From NCBI GenBank assembly GCA_003614735.1, contig KZ992492.1, positions 1 to 41,873 on the forward strand: 41,873 nucleotides of DNA, given 5' to 3'. Source of the stretch: Thamnocephalis sphaerospora (lineage: Eukaryota > Zoopagomycota > Zoopagomycetes > Zoopagales > Sigmoideomycetaceae). A model generated the notes under the pieces. That model had not been told where the DNA came from. It searched no databases and was given only the letters and a program-made list of their open reading frames with translations. Made by a program: the position numbers and the translations under genes. This document shows positions 31,201 to 41,818 of the stretch, piece after piece (position 1 is the stretch's first letter; each line of letters starts with the position of its first letter).

Positions 31201-33978
31201 CCAACTCCGCTGTGTCTACGTAGTCGGGCGGCGTTTCCTTGCTCCGCAGCCATCATCATGCATGCGTAGCTGGCGACAGCGATGGTGGCTTGATGAGGCG
31301 ATGCGGCAATTGCCGCTTTTATCGCAAAGCTAGCGACCTTGCCTTACCCAACCGCTTATGTGCACCGCCATCCTTGTGGGTACATACTCGGTCGCTGCTT
31401 TCTGTACGCCGCCACCGTCGCTGTCGCTGTTCATTCTCTTATACGCTGCTCCATGTCCACGCGCTAATCTACAACCGTTGTTGCGCTGCTACGCCTCCAG
31501 TGGTTTTCACCGTCCAAGTCTCTCACCCACACTCTCGCTCTTCCGCTCTCTTTCGCTCTCCCTCGTCTATTACCAAGTCTGCTCGGTTGCCTACACTTGT
31601 AATTGCACCGGTGTCACTACGGCCGTTGCTGTCATTCACCTATTACACTTGCTTCCTCTGGCTGTGTCTGTGTGCGCCTGCACCGTGCTGACGTTCTCGC
31701 TGCCCGTCCTTTTCCTCCTACGTACACTCGCTTTCTTCTTTCTTTCTTTCTTCTCTCGTTTCTTACTCGTTCCTTGCCCGCTTGTGGGTGTCTGCCAGCT
31801 GTTTCACCTCGTGTTCGCCACTAGAGCTCTCCACGCCGGTAAGTGGTGCCGCCGGAACCGTTGCGCGTTCGTGCTTTCCAATGTGGCGGTGTGTGCACGT
31901 GCCGCCCGCGGTCGCCCATTGCCGCCGCCGCTGCCACCCGTGGTGCGGCCACTTTGCAGACCCGCTTGGTCTTGTCGTGCTGCGTTACCTTGATGCGCGT
32001 GCCGTATCCCCATGCCTTGACGTACTCGCCCGTCTGAGCGCGGAGCGGAGCGGCAGCCGTAGCCGCCGTGCTTACCGCTATGCACGCGCTACAGCGGCGC
32101 TTTGTCTGTGGTTTGCGTGAATTTCAGCGGTCGTCTCTCCTTTGCGCTCAGCAAGCTCGTGATCATGCGGTCCTCCGTTTCCTTTTTCTCCATGTACACC
32201 ATCGTGGTGGATGGTTTTTATTAGCGCAGATGCGACCATTAGCGCGTGCACACTGCCTGTTTCGTCACTGGCCTCGATCTCACCCTTTGCGCTTTGTGCC
32301 ATTACGGCGCCCAGTGCTGCCGATCTGCTGTGTCGTCACGGCGGCCTCGAACCTGCAGCGGATTTTGCCGAGCGCACGCTGCAGCCACGCACATGCATAA
32401 AACCCACTTGGCCCATGGCCATTGTCGCTATTGCGGCTGCTGCTGTTGCTGCGACGCGCTTTCGGCTTTTTCACTGCCTGTTTCCTTCTTCTATCCTGCG
32501 CTTGTCTTGTCTACCCGCGTGCTGCTACCACCGGCTTCCTTGTTTATTTCCTGATCGACAACAGCGTCGTGGTCATACACATACGACGTGGTACATACGC
32601 TTTCGGTCGGATCCACATCCTCCTATCCGCTTGGACATACCTTTTTTTCTTTGCTCCTTGCGCCTTGTTAATTATCACGGCCACTACGCTGGTCTGCCCT
32701 ACGCGGTGGTTTTTGCCGCGTGCACATACGCTATCCGTGTTTCTCCATCTCTGACGGCTGGACATTGTATGCTGCCGCGTCGCTGCCCACCCTTCTTTGT
32801 GCACCCTTGATCGCGTCTTTGTCCTTTCTGCATTCGCTCTAGACCGATCGACTCGGTAAGTCCGCCTAGTGCTCGGCGCTATTTGTAGCGCAGTGGTTGC
32901 GCCGCGCGCGTGCATGTTGTCGTGCTTTGTTGCTACACAAGGGTCAGATCACCCTTACAAGATCGTCGTACGGCGGTCGAGTCTACGTGCGTGCGCAGCG
33001 CGTGTGGTCCAGACTCGCTGGCAGTGCCGCGCTGGCGCGCCGCATTGTGCGCACGGGGCCAGCCAACGCATGTCTCGCGGTGGTCACTAAGGCATGTCCT
33101 ACTATTGCAAAAGCAAAAACGGATAGCACGCATTGCGTCAACGCATATCCTGTTGGCTTTCTTGGCACTGCACAGAGACGCACATGCCATTGGCGTACGA
33201 GCTGCCGCTGCGCCACACAGTAGCACGCTGCTGCTTGATTGCGTCTGGCATCGGTTTTGTGGCTGGACGCGGCATATTCGCACGCACCGCATCCCGACGC
33301 ACATGCTTCCGGAAGGGCTTTGCTTGCATAAGATACGTTTGAGCCGCTGCTAGGCCAGGCAGGGCTTGCTTGAGAATCACCTTGGCTTGCACCGGCCCAC
33401 ATGTCGTTGCTCGCTACCTTGGCCAATGTGCGGCGCTGGTCGACTTGTTTGTGCGTCGCCATGGTCTATGGTGCCTCGATGGCCCCAAGTCCGCGTGCAG
33501 AGTGCGATGCATCTGTGCCAATCGTCAAGATCCATGTGCTTCAACGTTGCTCATGCTGCGCGCACATGCTGAGGCCAGGCGGGTCCTGCTAGTGATGGTT
33601 CGGGCGCCAGCGTGACTTGGATCTGGCTACTGCTGCTACTGCTGCTGCTGCTGCTGCCATCGGTGCTGGTGTGGTCGACATGCCTGCTTGCGCATCGTCA
33701 GTGCGGCGGTTGCGGCAGCGTTGCATGTTGGTGGTGCCACACGTCGCACATCCATGCTTGCCTGCCGCAAATGTGCTTCTCATACAAGGCACTACCTTGT
33801 GGTGTCGCATCATTGACGTACATTTGCCTCTGTTTTACCCGAGTTTCCTTTTTCCTCCACACAATCCATCGTTGCCATTTTGAGATCCAACCTGGCCTAT
33901 ATTGCGACCACATTGTTGCTCATAAGCACCGGCAGCATACGCCTGCTGCACGCTGTCTTTGCCTCTCTGTCCTCTCGC

Positions 33979-33982
<4 letters not shown>

Positions 33983-34011
<29 letters not shown>
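33983..34011. repeat. (CT)14 microsatellite
   Basis: Uninterrupted CT dinucleotides lie within a pyrimidine block about 550 bases before the cyclin ATG. Such tracts are common near fungal transcription starts. Confidence 0.9.
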
Positions 34012-34014
<3 letters not shown>

Positions 34015-34564
34015 TTCCTTTCGTTCTGCCCGCCATCCCCTGTTCAGCGTACGCTCGCTCTATTGCCTCCCGTCGACGGTGACTGCTATTGCCAACTACG
34101 CTTTCCCCTCTCCGCCAAACTTGCCCACGCATTTCCACGCAGCTGGCCTGAGTTGGAATTGTTCTGCTGGACATACAGCAAGACTGGCTCTTGCCGCAAC
34201 TACATCCTCTCAGCGCCTCGCTCTACTGCGTTTCTCCTGTTTTTATCGTCTCGTTACGGATAATCTTAACGCTACTACCGCTACTGCGTACGTGGGCGGG
34301 TTCAGGCGATTAGGCGGTGACTGCGATGGGCAGGCGCCGGCAGGCTTGGTCGGCCTGTGTTTCACAACACGCTATCGCCGGTGCCTCGAAATCCGAAACT
34401 AACCTTGAGCGACGGTCGTATGGCATGTATAGGCTCTTACACGCTGCAACGGACACTCCGCTTGCCCACTATAGTAACGCATTCGACTGGCTCGATTGCT
34501 CCATTGTCCTATTTGGCAACCCACGCTCGCCACCGTAATATCCGCCACCCACTTACTATTCGAC

Positions 34565-36544
34565 ATGGCCTCGTCCAATCACATCACCAACATCTCCGCT
34601 GCATCGTACGCCTATGTCACACCGTCCAACCGCGGTTCGGCGTTGGCCAGCGACCAGCACGCGTCGTCGACCGCTGCACATGTCGATAGCTACTTTGCGC
34701 ACCGACTAGGCACCAAGGCGACGTCAGGCAGTGCGGCGCTCGGCTACCTGCCCACGCCGCCTCACGTTCAGGCTGGTTCGTCGTCCGCCAGTGTGCGCGC
34801 ACATGAAGGCCGGACTCAGTCGTCGACTCGCGCCTGGGAGCAGTCGTCGCAGCGCCCCGCATCCAGCGTGGGTGATAGCGTGGCACGCTCCAGCTTTGGC
34901 ACCGACATGGAGGCCGACATGCATGCTGACAGCCGTCGCTCGTATGTGCCAATGTCCATGTATGGCACCGCCGAGGATGACGATGAGGTGCTGGACAGCG
35001 ACTATGACGAGGAAGAGGAGGAGAATATGATCATGGAGGACGAGGAGTATGACGACGATGATGATGACGTCGACGACGATATGGAGCTGCTTGAGGTGAA
35101 GCAGGAAAGTGCTGCCACGTCGGCACGCGATGAGCCATCGGCACTCTCCAAGCTGGCGGCCACGGCTGTTTGGACGATGCTCACGCCGCGCCTGGATGTG
35201 CCCATGCCGCCGTCGCTTGAGGCGCTTGCGCGTAGCATCCACTTTGCGCTTGAGGCCACCCAGCTGCCGCGCGTGATGACCCACCTGGCACTGCTCTATC
35301 TGCACCGCCTGCTTGCGTGCGTGGATCGCGCCGACCCTGTAGACCGCCAGCGCTTCCTGGCGGCGGCGGCCATCTCTGGTCGCATCACTGGCTCCAGCTT
35401 TTCCGCCTACCACCGCCTGTTCACCGTTGCGCTGGCGCTGGCGGACGCGTACCTCGACGATCACGCTTACGCTGGCAGTGCCTGGTCCCAGGTGGCTGGC
35501 GATCAAGCGCCACGCTGGTGGAACCGCTTCCATCTGTCCGCGCTGGACATGATCCACTGGCGTCTGGAGGTCGCTGACGGTGACTGGACCCGCTGGCGCA
35601 GCTGGCTCGGTGACTGGTGGCGCGCGGTTGGCATCACCTGCTGGGCCAACCGTGGTCGCGGTGCAGCTGGCGCTCGCCCGCCTAGCACCGTCGCCTCTAG
35701 CACCGCGAGCCGCGGACACGTCAAGACGCCAGTTACCAAGGTTGCGACTCCGCCGCGTGCGCGCCACCACGTGTCCCCTGTGGCGCGTGCTAGCGTAGAC
35801 TCGATGCCGACCCCGTCGCCGGATCAGACGCCGTCTCCGCACTGCCAGTCCGCCGCAGCACCGGTGCACCTGTCGTCAGCGAGCCGGATCACGGCTCAGC
35901 AGCTGCTCACGCCGTCGTCGTCCCTGGAGGACATCCACTCGGCCAAGAGCGTTGCGTCGCTGTCGCAGATTGCCGCCCAGAATGCCGGTACGCCCACGAT
36001 GACTGTCGTGCGTGCTGGTATCACGCATAGCGCTGCATCCACGCCCGACTCGCTCGCACGCGGACAGCAGAAGCGGCAGCGTCTGGATCGCTCCGTCCAC
36101 GCCGGCTCGTCGCCGACGGCCAGTACCACTACTCAGGTGCGTCCGGTGCTGCTCGCCGCACCCAGCGCCGGCTTTCCTACGCTGCTGCTGCAGGCACAGA
36201 CGCGCACGCCCTCTATGACGCCGACCTGTGTCCGCGCTGTCGCGCAGTCCCCGCCCATGCGACTGACCACCACGACGATGACTACGACGCGCACCGCCAG
36301 CAGGACCACCGTGACGACCACCACTACCACTACCACTACCACCGCGCCAGCTGCTAGCAGCCGTCCCACTAGCCTGGTCTCGTTGCCGCCCATGCGCGTT
36401 CCGTCGCCGGCGTGCGCACATCCGTACTCGGCTAGCCAGGAGACAGCACCGCGGTGGCACCGGTTCAGCCAGCCTGTGGCGTTCAGCCAGCTGACCACGC
36501 TCGAGCCGCACGCGTTCAACTACAGCGCCCGCTACGGTTGCTAG
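34565..36544 (+). CDS. Cyclin, Pcl/Pho80 type
   Basis: A single exon encodes 659 aa from the ATG at 34565 (the frame stays open upstream, but this ATG starts the Ser/Ala-rich N-terminus). An acidic stretch (about 136-180) precedes a cyclin box at about 215-340: LEALARSIHFALEATQLPRV, then THLALLYLHRLL, DRQRFLAAAAISGRI, the YLDDHAYAGSAWSQVAGD signature and WWNRFHLSALDMIHWRLEV. This pattern belongs to fungal Pho85-type cyclins, which activate a CDK for G1 entry, polarity or nutrient signalling. The C-terminal 300 residues are Ser/Thr/Pro-rich with many SP/TP sites and a poly-Thr run (about 36315-36345), typical of a phosphorylated disordered tail. The cyclin core is convincing; the exact subfamily is not. 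Confidence 0.85.
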   Translation: MASSNHITNISAASYAYVTPSNRGSALASDQHASSTAAHVDSYFAHRLGTKATSGSAALGYLPTPPHVQAGSSSASVRAHEGRTQSSTRAWEQSSQRPASSVGDSVARSSFGTDMEADMHADSRRSYVPMSMYGTAEDDDEVLDSDYDEEEEENMIMEDEEYDDDDDDVDDDMELLEVKQESAATSARDEPSALSKLAATAVWTMLTPRLDVPMPPSLEALARSIHFALEATQLPRVMTHLALLYLHRLLACVDRADPVDRQRFLAAAAISGRITGSSFSAYHRLFTVALALADAYLDDHAYAGSAWSQVAGDQAPRWWNRFHLSALDMIHWRLEVADGDWTRWRSWLGDWWRAVGITCWANRGRGAAGARPPSTVASSTASRGHVKTPVTKVATPPRARHHVSPVARASVDSMPTPSPDQTPSPHCQSAAAPVHLSSASRITAQQLLTPSSSLEDIHSAKSVASLSQIAAQNAGTPTMTVVRAGITHSAASTPDSLARGQQKRQRLDRSVHAGSSPTASTTTQVRPVLLAAPSAGFPTLLLQAQTRTPSMTPTCVRAVAQSPPMRLTTTTMTTTRTASRTTVTTTTTTTTTTAPAASSRPTSLVSLPPMRVPSPACAHPYSASQETAPRWHRFSQPVAFSQLTTLEPHAFNYSARYGC

Positions 36545-37305
36545 TGCCTCGGCGCTCGTCTTGGCCCCTGCTCCACTCCGTATATACTCATCCTCTCGGC
36601 TGGCTGCACGTGTGCACCAACCCTACATGCTCTCGTTCTCCTATTTTTGCTCGTTCGCATTTACATCTTGCTTCGCATTAGCGTACTCACTTGACCTGGC
36701 TGATTACTTATCCGCCGGCCGACACGTATCCACTTATGATGATACCTCATCTTACCCGTCTCTGGCCTGCGACCATACCTGCCGTATGCCCGACCCCTCA
36801 TGACATTGGCACCAGGGCACTGCCGCGAGACCTCCCCGCCGCCGTGCCCACGCCATTATTCTTATTGCTTTGTTCAAGCTCTGTTCTTACCAATTTCACT
36901 TTACCTGTGTACATGTATGTGCACGCGTACCCCCAGCTGCGCTTGTGCCTGCGACGAAGCACTGTCCATTTCGCTTCTTGCCGTTGCGCTTTCTCGATCA
37001 CCATTGCGCTTCAGCCGCTGCTGTCTATGTCTCTCTTATACATATCTCCCGGGCGACGCTTCCGCTCGTCTGGATGTCGCTTGCTCTCTCATGACGGTGA
37101 CGCCGTGTGTCCCTCGCTCACCGTTGCTTTTGCTTCTTGTCGCGACTGCTTCTGGCAGCGCGCAAGATTGAGTATCAATTGTGTCAACAACGTTGATGTT
37201 CTAATCCCAAATGAGTCGTCGATGGTGGTGGCAGGGTTTTGGATATCTGGCAAATATGGCAGAGCCCGCGTATTTATTAGCCCAGGCAGCTGCTCTAGAA
37301 GCATA
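36545..37305. other. Convergent intergenic region
   Basis: 761 pyrimidine-rich bases lie between the stops of the cyclin (+) and SYF1 (-). The TTTATT at 37273-37278 is AATAAA for SYF1, about 30 bases past its stop. No gene was seen. Confidence 0.55.
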
Positions 37306-40201
37306 CTACTCGTCGTCATCGTCGTCGTCCAGGTCTAGCTCGATCTGGCTGGCATCGGCGCTCTTGGCTGCAGCCACTGGTACCTCTTCGGTGCTGGCGC
37401 CCAGCGTGGCCGTTTTAGTGGCCGCCACAAAGCCAGCTGGTCCTGTGGCCGCTGCTTGAAGCAATGCGCCCGCTGACTGACCCTGCAGCTGCTGTTTCTC
37501 GCGGCTGGCCACCAGCTGTGCAGAGAGATAGTTGACCTCGGTGTTGAACTGCAGCTGGACAGAGCGCTTGATGCGCAGCATTTCCTTGAACGTGTCCTCG
37601 TTGCCGTGCTTGACCTCAAAGTCATGCCACTGCTGCCAAAAGCTGGGCACCGTGCGTGGATCGCAAAAGGCCGATGCATAAGCGTAAATGGCACGCGCGC
37701 GGTCGATTTCGCCCAGCTTGCGCTCCATTTCCGCAAACGACAGGCACATGTCCTTGGCATCGCGGTCCGACAGCGCTTCGATCGCCCGCTGGTAGATTTC
37801 GCGCGTGGCCGTCACGCCAAAGGTCTGGCCGACCTTGGCAATGTAGAACCGGTACATCTCCAGTCGGTCCTCGGCAGTCACGGCGCCAGTGGCGCGGTCG
37901 TAGATGCGCATTGCATTCTTGGCCAGGCCGTGCTCCTCCTCCAGACGACCGTAAAGCAGATAGAGTGGCTTGGCGTGCTTGGCAGGACATTTTTCCAGTG
38001 CCTGCTCGAATAGATCGCGTGCACGCTCCAGCTTCTGCCCGCCGTAGCGCGCAATAAACTTGGACAGATAGATGTTCCACAGTTCAAACGCCACCGGGTA
38101 TCCAAACAGGCCAATGCCACGCTCGTACACCTTGAAGCTCTCCTCAAAGTACTGGTGTTCCTCAAGGAAAGCTGCATAGTTGACGATGATTTGAGGTGTG
38201 GCAATGCGCAGCTGCAGAATACGATCGTACACCGCACGCGCCGACTCTATGGTGCCAATGCTCTCTTCCAGATCCACGTAGAACGACCAGAGACGCAGTG
38301 ACTTGAAGATGCGTCGCTGCACCGGCACCGTCTAGATACAGGTCAGTGTGCTGGTCAGCATACTGGCGATCACGCATGATGCACGTGCACGAGCGCTCAT
38401 CACACACCTCATCCTTGTAGTGAACATTTGGATTTGCAGGCGGCACTGTGGCGCGCGCCATCACCTCTACAGCATCAGCGTAGTTGCTTCACGCAGGCCC
38501 GCGCGAACAGAAATCGTGTCAGCACAGATAGCGATGATAGATTGCGTCGCCGTGGCAGCACCTACCCGTGACGCAGCTCCATTTCAGCCCACTCGCACCA
38601 GATATCGGCCAGATCGTTGACGGCGCGATAGTCGACGCGTGTTGCCTTTTCAAACACGCGACGCGCATTATCCAAGTCGTCGGCCTCTTCGTAAAACTGA
38701 GCAAAATCACACCACAGTTGATGCAGCTTTCCGTAGGCTTTCTTGGGCTGCACGGTGGCCAGCGCCTTGGTGTACGTCTCCACCACCTAGCACATGCACA
38801 GACACGAGAGCGCATTAGCATGCCATTAGCTGCAGCAGTTGGTGGTAGCATACCTTTTCCATGTCGTCTTTACACAATGAGACTCGCTTCTGCCACTCGC
38901 TGACGTTGTTGGGGTTTTGACGAAGCAGCACATCGTTGACAAGGAAAGGCCGACGATCCATAAGACGCTCAAACCGCGCCAGACGCAAGTCCAACTCTAG
39001 AGCACTCGCCGGATCAGGTTCGCCGCCCTGTGCCGCTACTGCTTCCATTTTGGATGAAATGACCGATTCCTCAAACTCGGCGTAGGCATCAAAGATTTGA
39101 GTAAAGTCGCGCACCGTCATCACGCTCACGATACCCTCCTCAAAAATATTGCGCGCCTAAATGTCGCCATCCGTTGCGTGAGTACTCGATTGCTGAAGCG
39201 ACATGTGCATCTGCATACCTTTTCAAACTGGCCCAGCTTAATCCAGTACCGTGCCAGCGAGCACCAGATCTTGCCAGCCTGGTCGCTGAAGCGCTTGGCA
39301 CCAGCACGCAGGATTTGCTCGACACGCACCCCCTTGACGTTGACTTCGCGCGGATGTTCGCAGCACAGATCGGCCAGCTCGGTCCACAACTGGTACTGAG
39401 ATTTGCCATGCATCGAACGGAATTTGGCATCATTGCACACCTGCGCCAGCCGCTCGACCGCCTCTGCAAATCGATCCAGCTGCACTAGCAGTTCAATGTA
39501 ATCTTCGATCTTGGTCGGCTCCAACTATCACGCAGTCAGCACCAGTAAAGTTCGGCAAACGCCTCACAACAGCCGATGCTCACCTTGATGTAGCGCCGAA
39601 ACACCGCAATAGCCGTTGCACCGCCCGCCTCCTGCGCAAACTTGAGATACAACTCCCAGACGCGGTCATGCTGCGTGATCGGCAGTGCGCGAAGAGCACG
39701 ATCAAATGTCCGCCGAATCTGCGTGATACGATGCGGCAGATGGCGCACTAGAAACTCGCAATAGTCGGTCCAGATGCGTGGCATCTGACAAGACGTTGCT
39801 TGCGTTAGCACAGCATACGTATCGACCATCGTATATGCACCCACCTTGTGCAAAAGGACCAGCGCACGCTCGAAGCAGCCGACAACGCCATCCAGCTGCG
39901 CAGCGTGCCGCACCGCACTCAGACCAGCCACCGACTTGCAGCGCAGGTCCAAGTAGGCCTTCCACAGCTTGTAGGAGCCGGGAAGCTCTTTCACCGCGCG
40001 CTCATACACCAGGAACCGATGACTCAGCGGCGCATTCTTCTTGTGCTCCACATAGCGCAGCCACGAGCGTAGCGTGTACGGTTGCCGCAGGAGATCCTCC
40101 TCGTAGGGAATGTCCTCGGGCGTGATCATGTAGAGCAGCTCATTGCAGACGCGATCCCGGTCGGCGTCGCCACTGCCGCTGTTGCTGTGTGGCGCCGGCA
40201 T
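37306..40201 (-). CDS. SYF1: Pre-mRNA-splicing factor Syf1 (XAB2)
   Basis: Syf1 is a HAT-repeat scaffold of the Prp19-associated (NineTeen) spliceosome complex. Seven exons on the minus strand (40201-39845, 39784-39584, 39524-39219, 39156-38854, 38786-38566, 38486-38408, 38331-37306) encode 830 aa. Introns are 60, 59, 62, 67, 79 and 76 nt. The family blocks are very clear: DIPYEEDLLRQPYTLRSWLRY, FERALVLLHKMPRIWTDYC, RRTFDRALRALPITQHDRVW, ARYWIKLGQFEKARNIFEEG, SVMTVRDFTQIFDAYAEFEE, VLLRQNPNNVSEWQKRV, LRIATPQIIVNYAAFLEEH, FIARYGGQKLERARDLFEQAL and MERKLGEIDRARAIYAYAS. It ends in an acidic tail (DLDDDDDDE). Length is close to the family norm. Intron 1 is 60 nt, a multiple of three, and lacks a stop, so its removal is inferred from alignment with relatives (HK joined to MPRIW). 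Confidence 0.96.
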
Positions 40202-40679
40202 GGTCGATGGAATTGGCGTTGGTCACGAAAGCAGAAACAACAGTGTGTTTGTTGTCACAGTGGCAGGCCAGTTTATGTGCCACCACCAGCCAAAGAGCAA
40301 CGCCATCACCACAGACATACGCAGTCCACGCATATTATACTGATGCTACCAATGTGTAGACTGCACTGCATTAGTATGGACAGCGTGATGCACAGCCACC
40401 AAGATAATAGGCCGTCTGACAGACTGTACTGCGTAAATACGCATCCACGTCACAGTAATCGACAAGTAGCACTCCAAATTCTTTAGCACCAAAAGCATGC
40501 TCGGCAATACTACGCGAGCTTACAGTGGCTACCTTTTTGCATTTGTATATATATACCTTTTCTCGTCAGTCAACTGTCTGCACTCAAAATTCGATGTATA
40601 GCTTTGACAATCCAAACGGTTCCTTCACAGGCGAGTCGCAAAGAACATACGCCAAGGACACTGGTGGCTGAATAGCTAG
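40202..40679. promoter_or_regulatory. SYF1 upstream region
   Basis: It holds the SYF1 promoter. A TATATATATA run at about 40546-40556 is AT-rich on both strands. A short frame at 40594-40674 reads NPNGSFTGESQRTY, which recalls the start of the zinc-binding C-terminal domain of LINE polymerases, in another frame from the LINE remnant that follows. Confidence 0.4.
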
Positions 40680-41351
40680 ATGCATGATACTTTGTCCAAA
40701 GCGACACGACAGATCACGCCCGACCCAGAAGCACGCTTGTCTCTCGTAGCCAATCTAGGCGGCCAAAACCTGGATGGCTACACCGTAAAGGATGCACGGC
40801 TGGATCAACAGAAGGTGACGCAAGTTGCTCGGTCTGCGCTCATGCCAAAGCTACAGTCGTTCCTGTGGGAACTGCACCACAGAGCGGTCTACCACGGCGT
40901 GTGGCTAGCCATATTTGCGCCTGATCTATTGCTATGCGAGAGATGCGGCGTGGAACGTGAGACTCTGCAACATGCTTTCTTTGACTGTGCCGAGGTGCAG
41001 CAATTTTGGGCGCGTATTCAGCAAGCCCTAGGGGTTACCGAAGACCGCTCGATAATCCGCGACATGGCGCTGTCCCTGTCGTACCACCCACGGCCAAGAT
41101 TAACGAAAGCCACCCGCATTCTACCCATTGCGTGCGCCCTATGGTGCATATACCGCTGCCGTACCAAGATGGTGTTTGAAGAAGTACACACGTCCGCAGA
41201 CCAGATGCTCGCAATATGGAAGCACATGGTGTCCGAAATCATTGCCGCCAAGCGGTGCACTAGCATCAAGACGAACAACTGCGGTGTCTTTGCAAGGAAA
41301 TGGCGCTGGCTAGCACAAACGGTCGGCTATCCTCTTCCAAAAGTGCAGTAA
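40680..41351 (+). mobile_element. LINE remnant: C-terminal zinc-binding region of a reverse-transcriptase protein
   Basis: An open frame of 223 aa resembles the zf-RVT domain found after the reverse transcriptase of L1-type non-LTR elements: PKLQSFLWELHHRAVYHG, LCERCGVERETLQHAFFDC and VQQFWARIQQAL, with the C-x2-C...H-x4-C metal pattern. An in-frame TAG lies directly before the ATG, and no reverse-transcriptase or endonuclease domain is present, so the copy is 5'-truncated. The frame itself is intact to a TAA, which suggests either recent insertion or reuse by the host. AATAAA follows at 41392-41397. Target-site duplications could not be made out. Confidence 0.72.
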
Positions 41352-41818
41352 ATGTACTCTATCATTGGTTCGGCTGCCATGATAATCGCTGAATAAACAA
41401 ATGTTTATCTCGGTAAAATGCTTCTTTATCCTACAACCTTGATCGGTGTTTACATCCGGTATAGTCAATAGCAGCGTATTTTTGCGATAGAGTGAGACAC
41501 GGATGTCTGGAGGTGGCGTTATTTTATGCACGTCGCTATGCCTAGCATAGAGCCATCTCGCTCTACAACCCATCATGCATAGTTGACTACAGCTTATCAG
41601 ACAGGCAAGTGCCATTGGAGACCTAGCAATTGAGGCGCATGCAATGCATTTTCAGTTGAAAATGTCTGGATAGTTCAGCTTGCATTTGTAGCCTATAGAT
41701 GTTGCTAGTGTGATGGTGCTGCTGCTTAGATGGCCATGTTGCCCTTTACAGTGTGATGGACCATGCAATTAGACAGTTTGCAGGTGTCACCCGAGGCTGG
41801 CGTCTTCCGATCCGGCCA
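41352..41818. other. 3' flank of the LINE remnant
   Basis: It carries AATAAA at 41392-41397. It may be the LINE 3' UTR plus flanking DNA; no gene or clear end of the element is visible. Confidence 0.4.

Larger units (their letters stand above)
27728..34564. promoter_or_regulatory. 6.8-kb region without recognisable genes, upstream of DMA1 and the cyclin
   Basis: This is by far the longest gene-free stretch. The left end carries CA and GT runs. From about 30650 rightwards the plus strand alternates pyrimidine-rich blocks (about 30660-30890, 31400-31830, 32440-32850, 33830-34260) with mixed sequence. GTAAGT donor-like sites follow two of the blocks (31839, 32856), and an ACTAAC...TGTATAG acceptor-like pair lies at 34398-34432. 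This would fit long or alternative 5' leaders of the cyclin mRNA. Open frames up to 211 codons (31358-31993) are translations of pyrimidine tracts with no family match that I can recognise. Confidence 0.45.

Noticed and set aside
31358-31993. 211-codon plus-strand frame in the long gene-free region
   Set aside because: The translation is runs of Leu/Ser/Pro/Phe from pyrimidine tracts, with no domain or believable start.
33629-33659. CTG/CAG run as a polyglutamine or polyleucine coding tract
   Set aside because: It lies in the non-coding region with no supported gene; it is treated as simple repeat.
34724-35869. 381-codon open frame on the minus strand
   Set aside because: It lies antisense inside the cyclin gene, is Arg-rich and has no domain; it is a by-product of the GC-rich coding frame.
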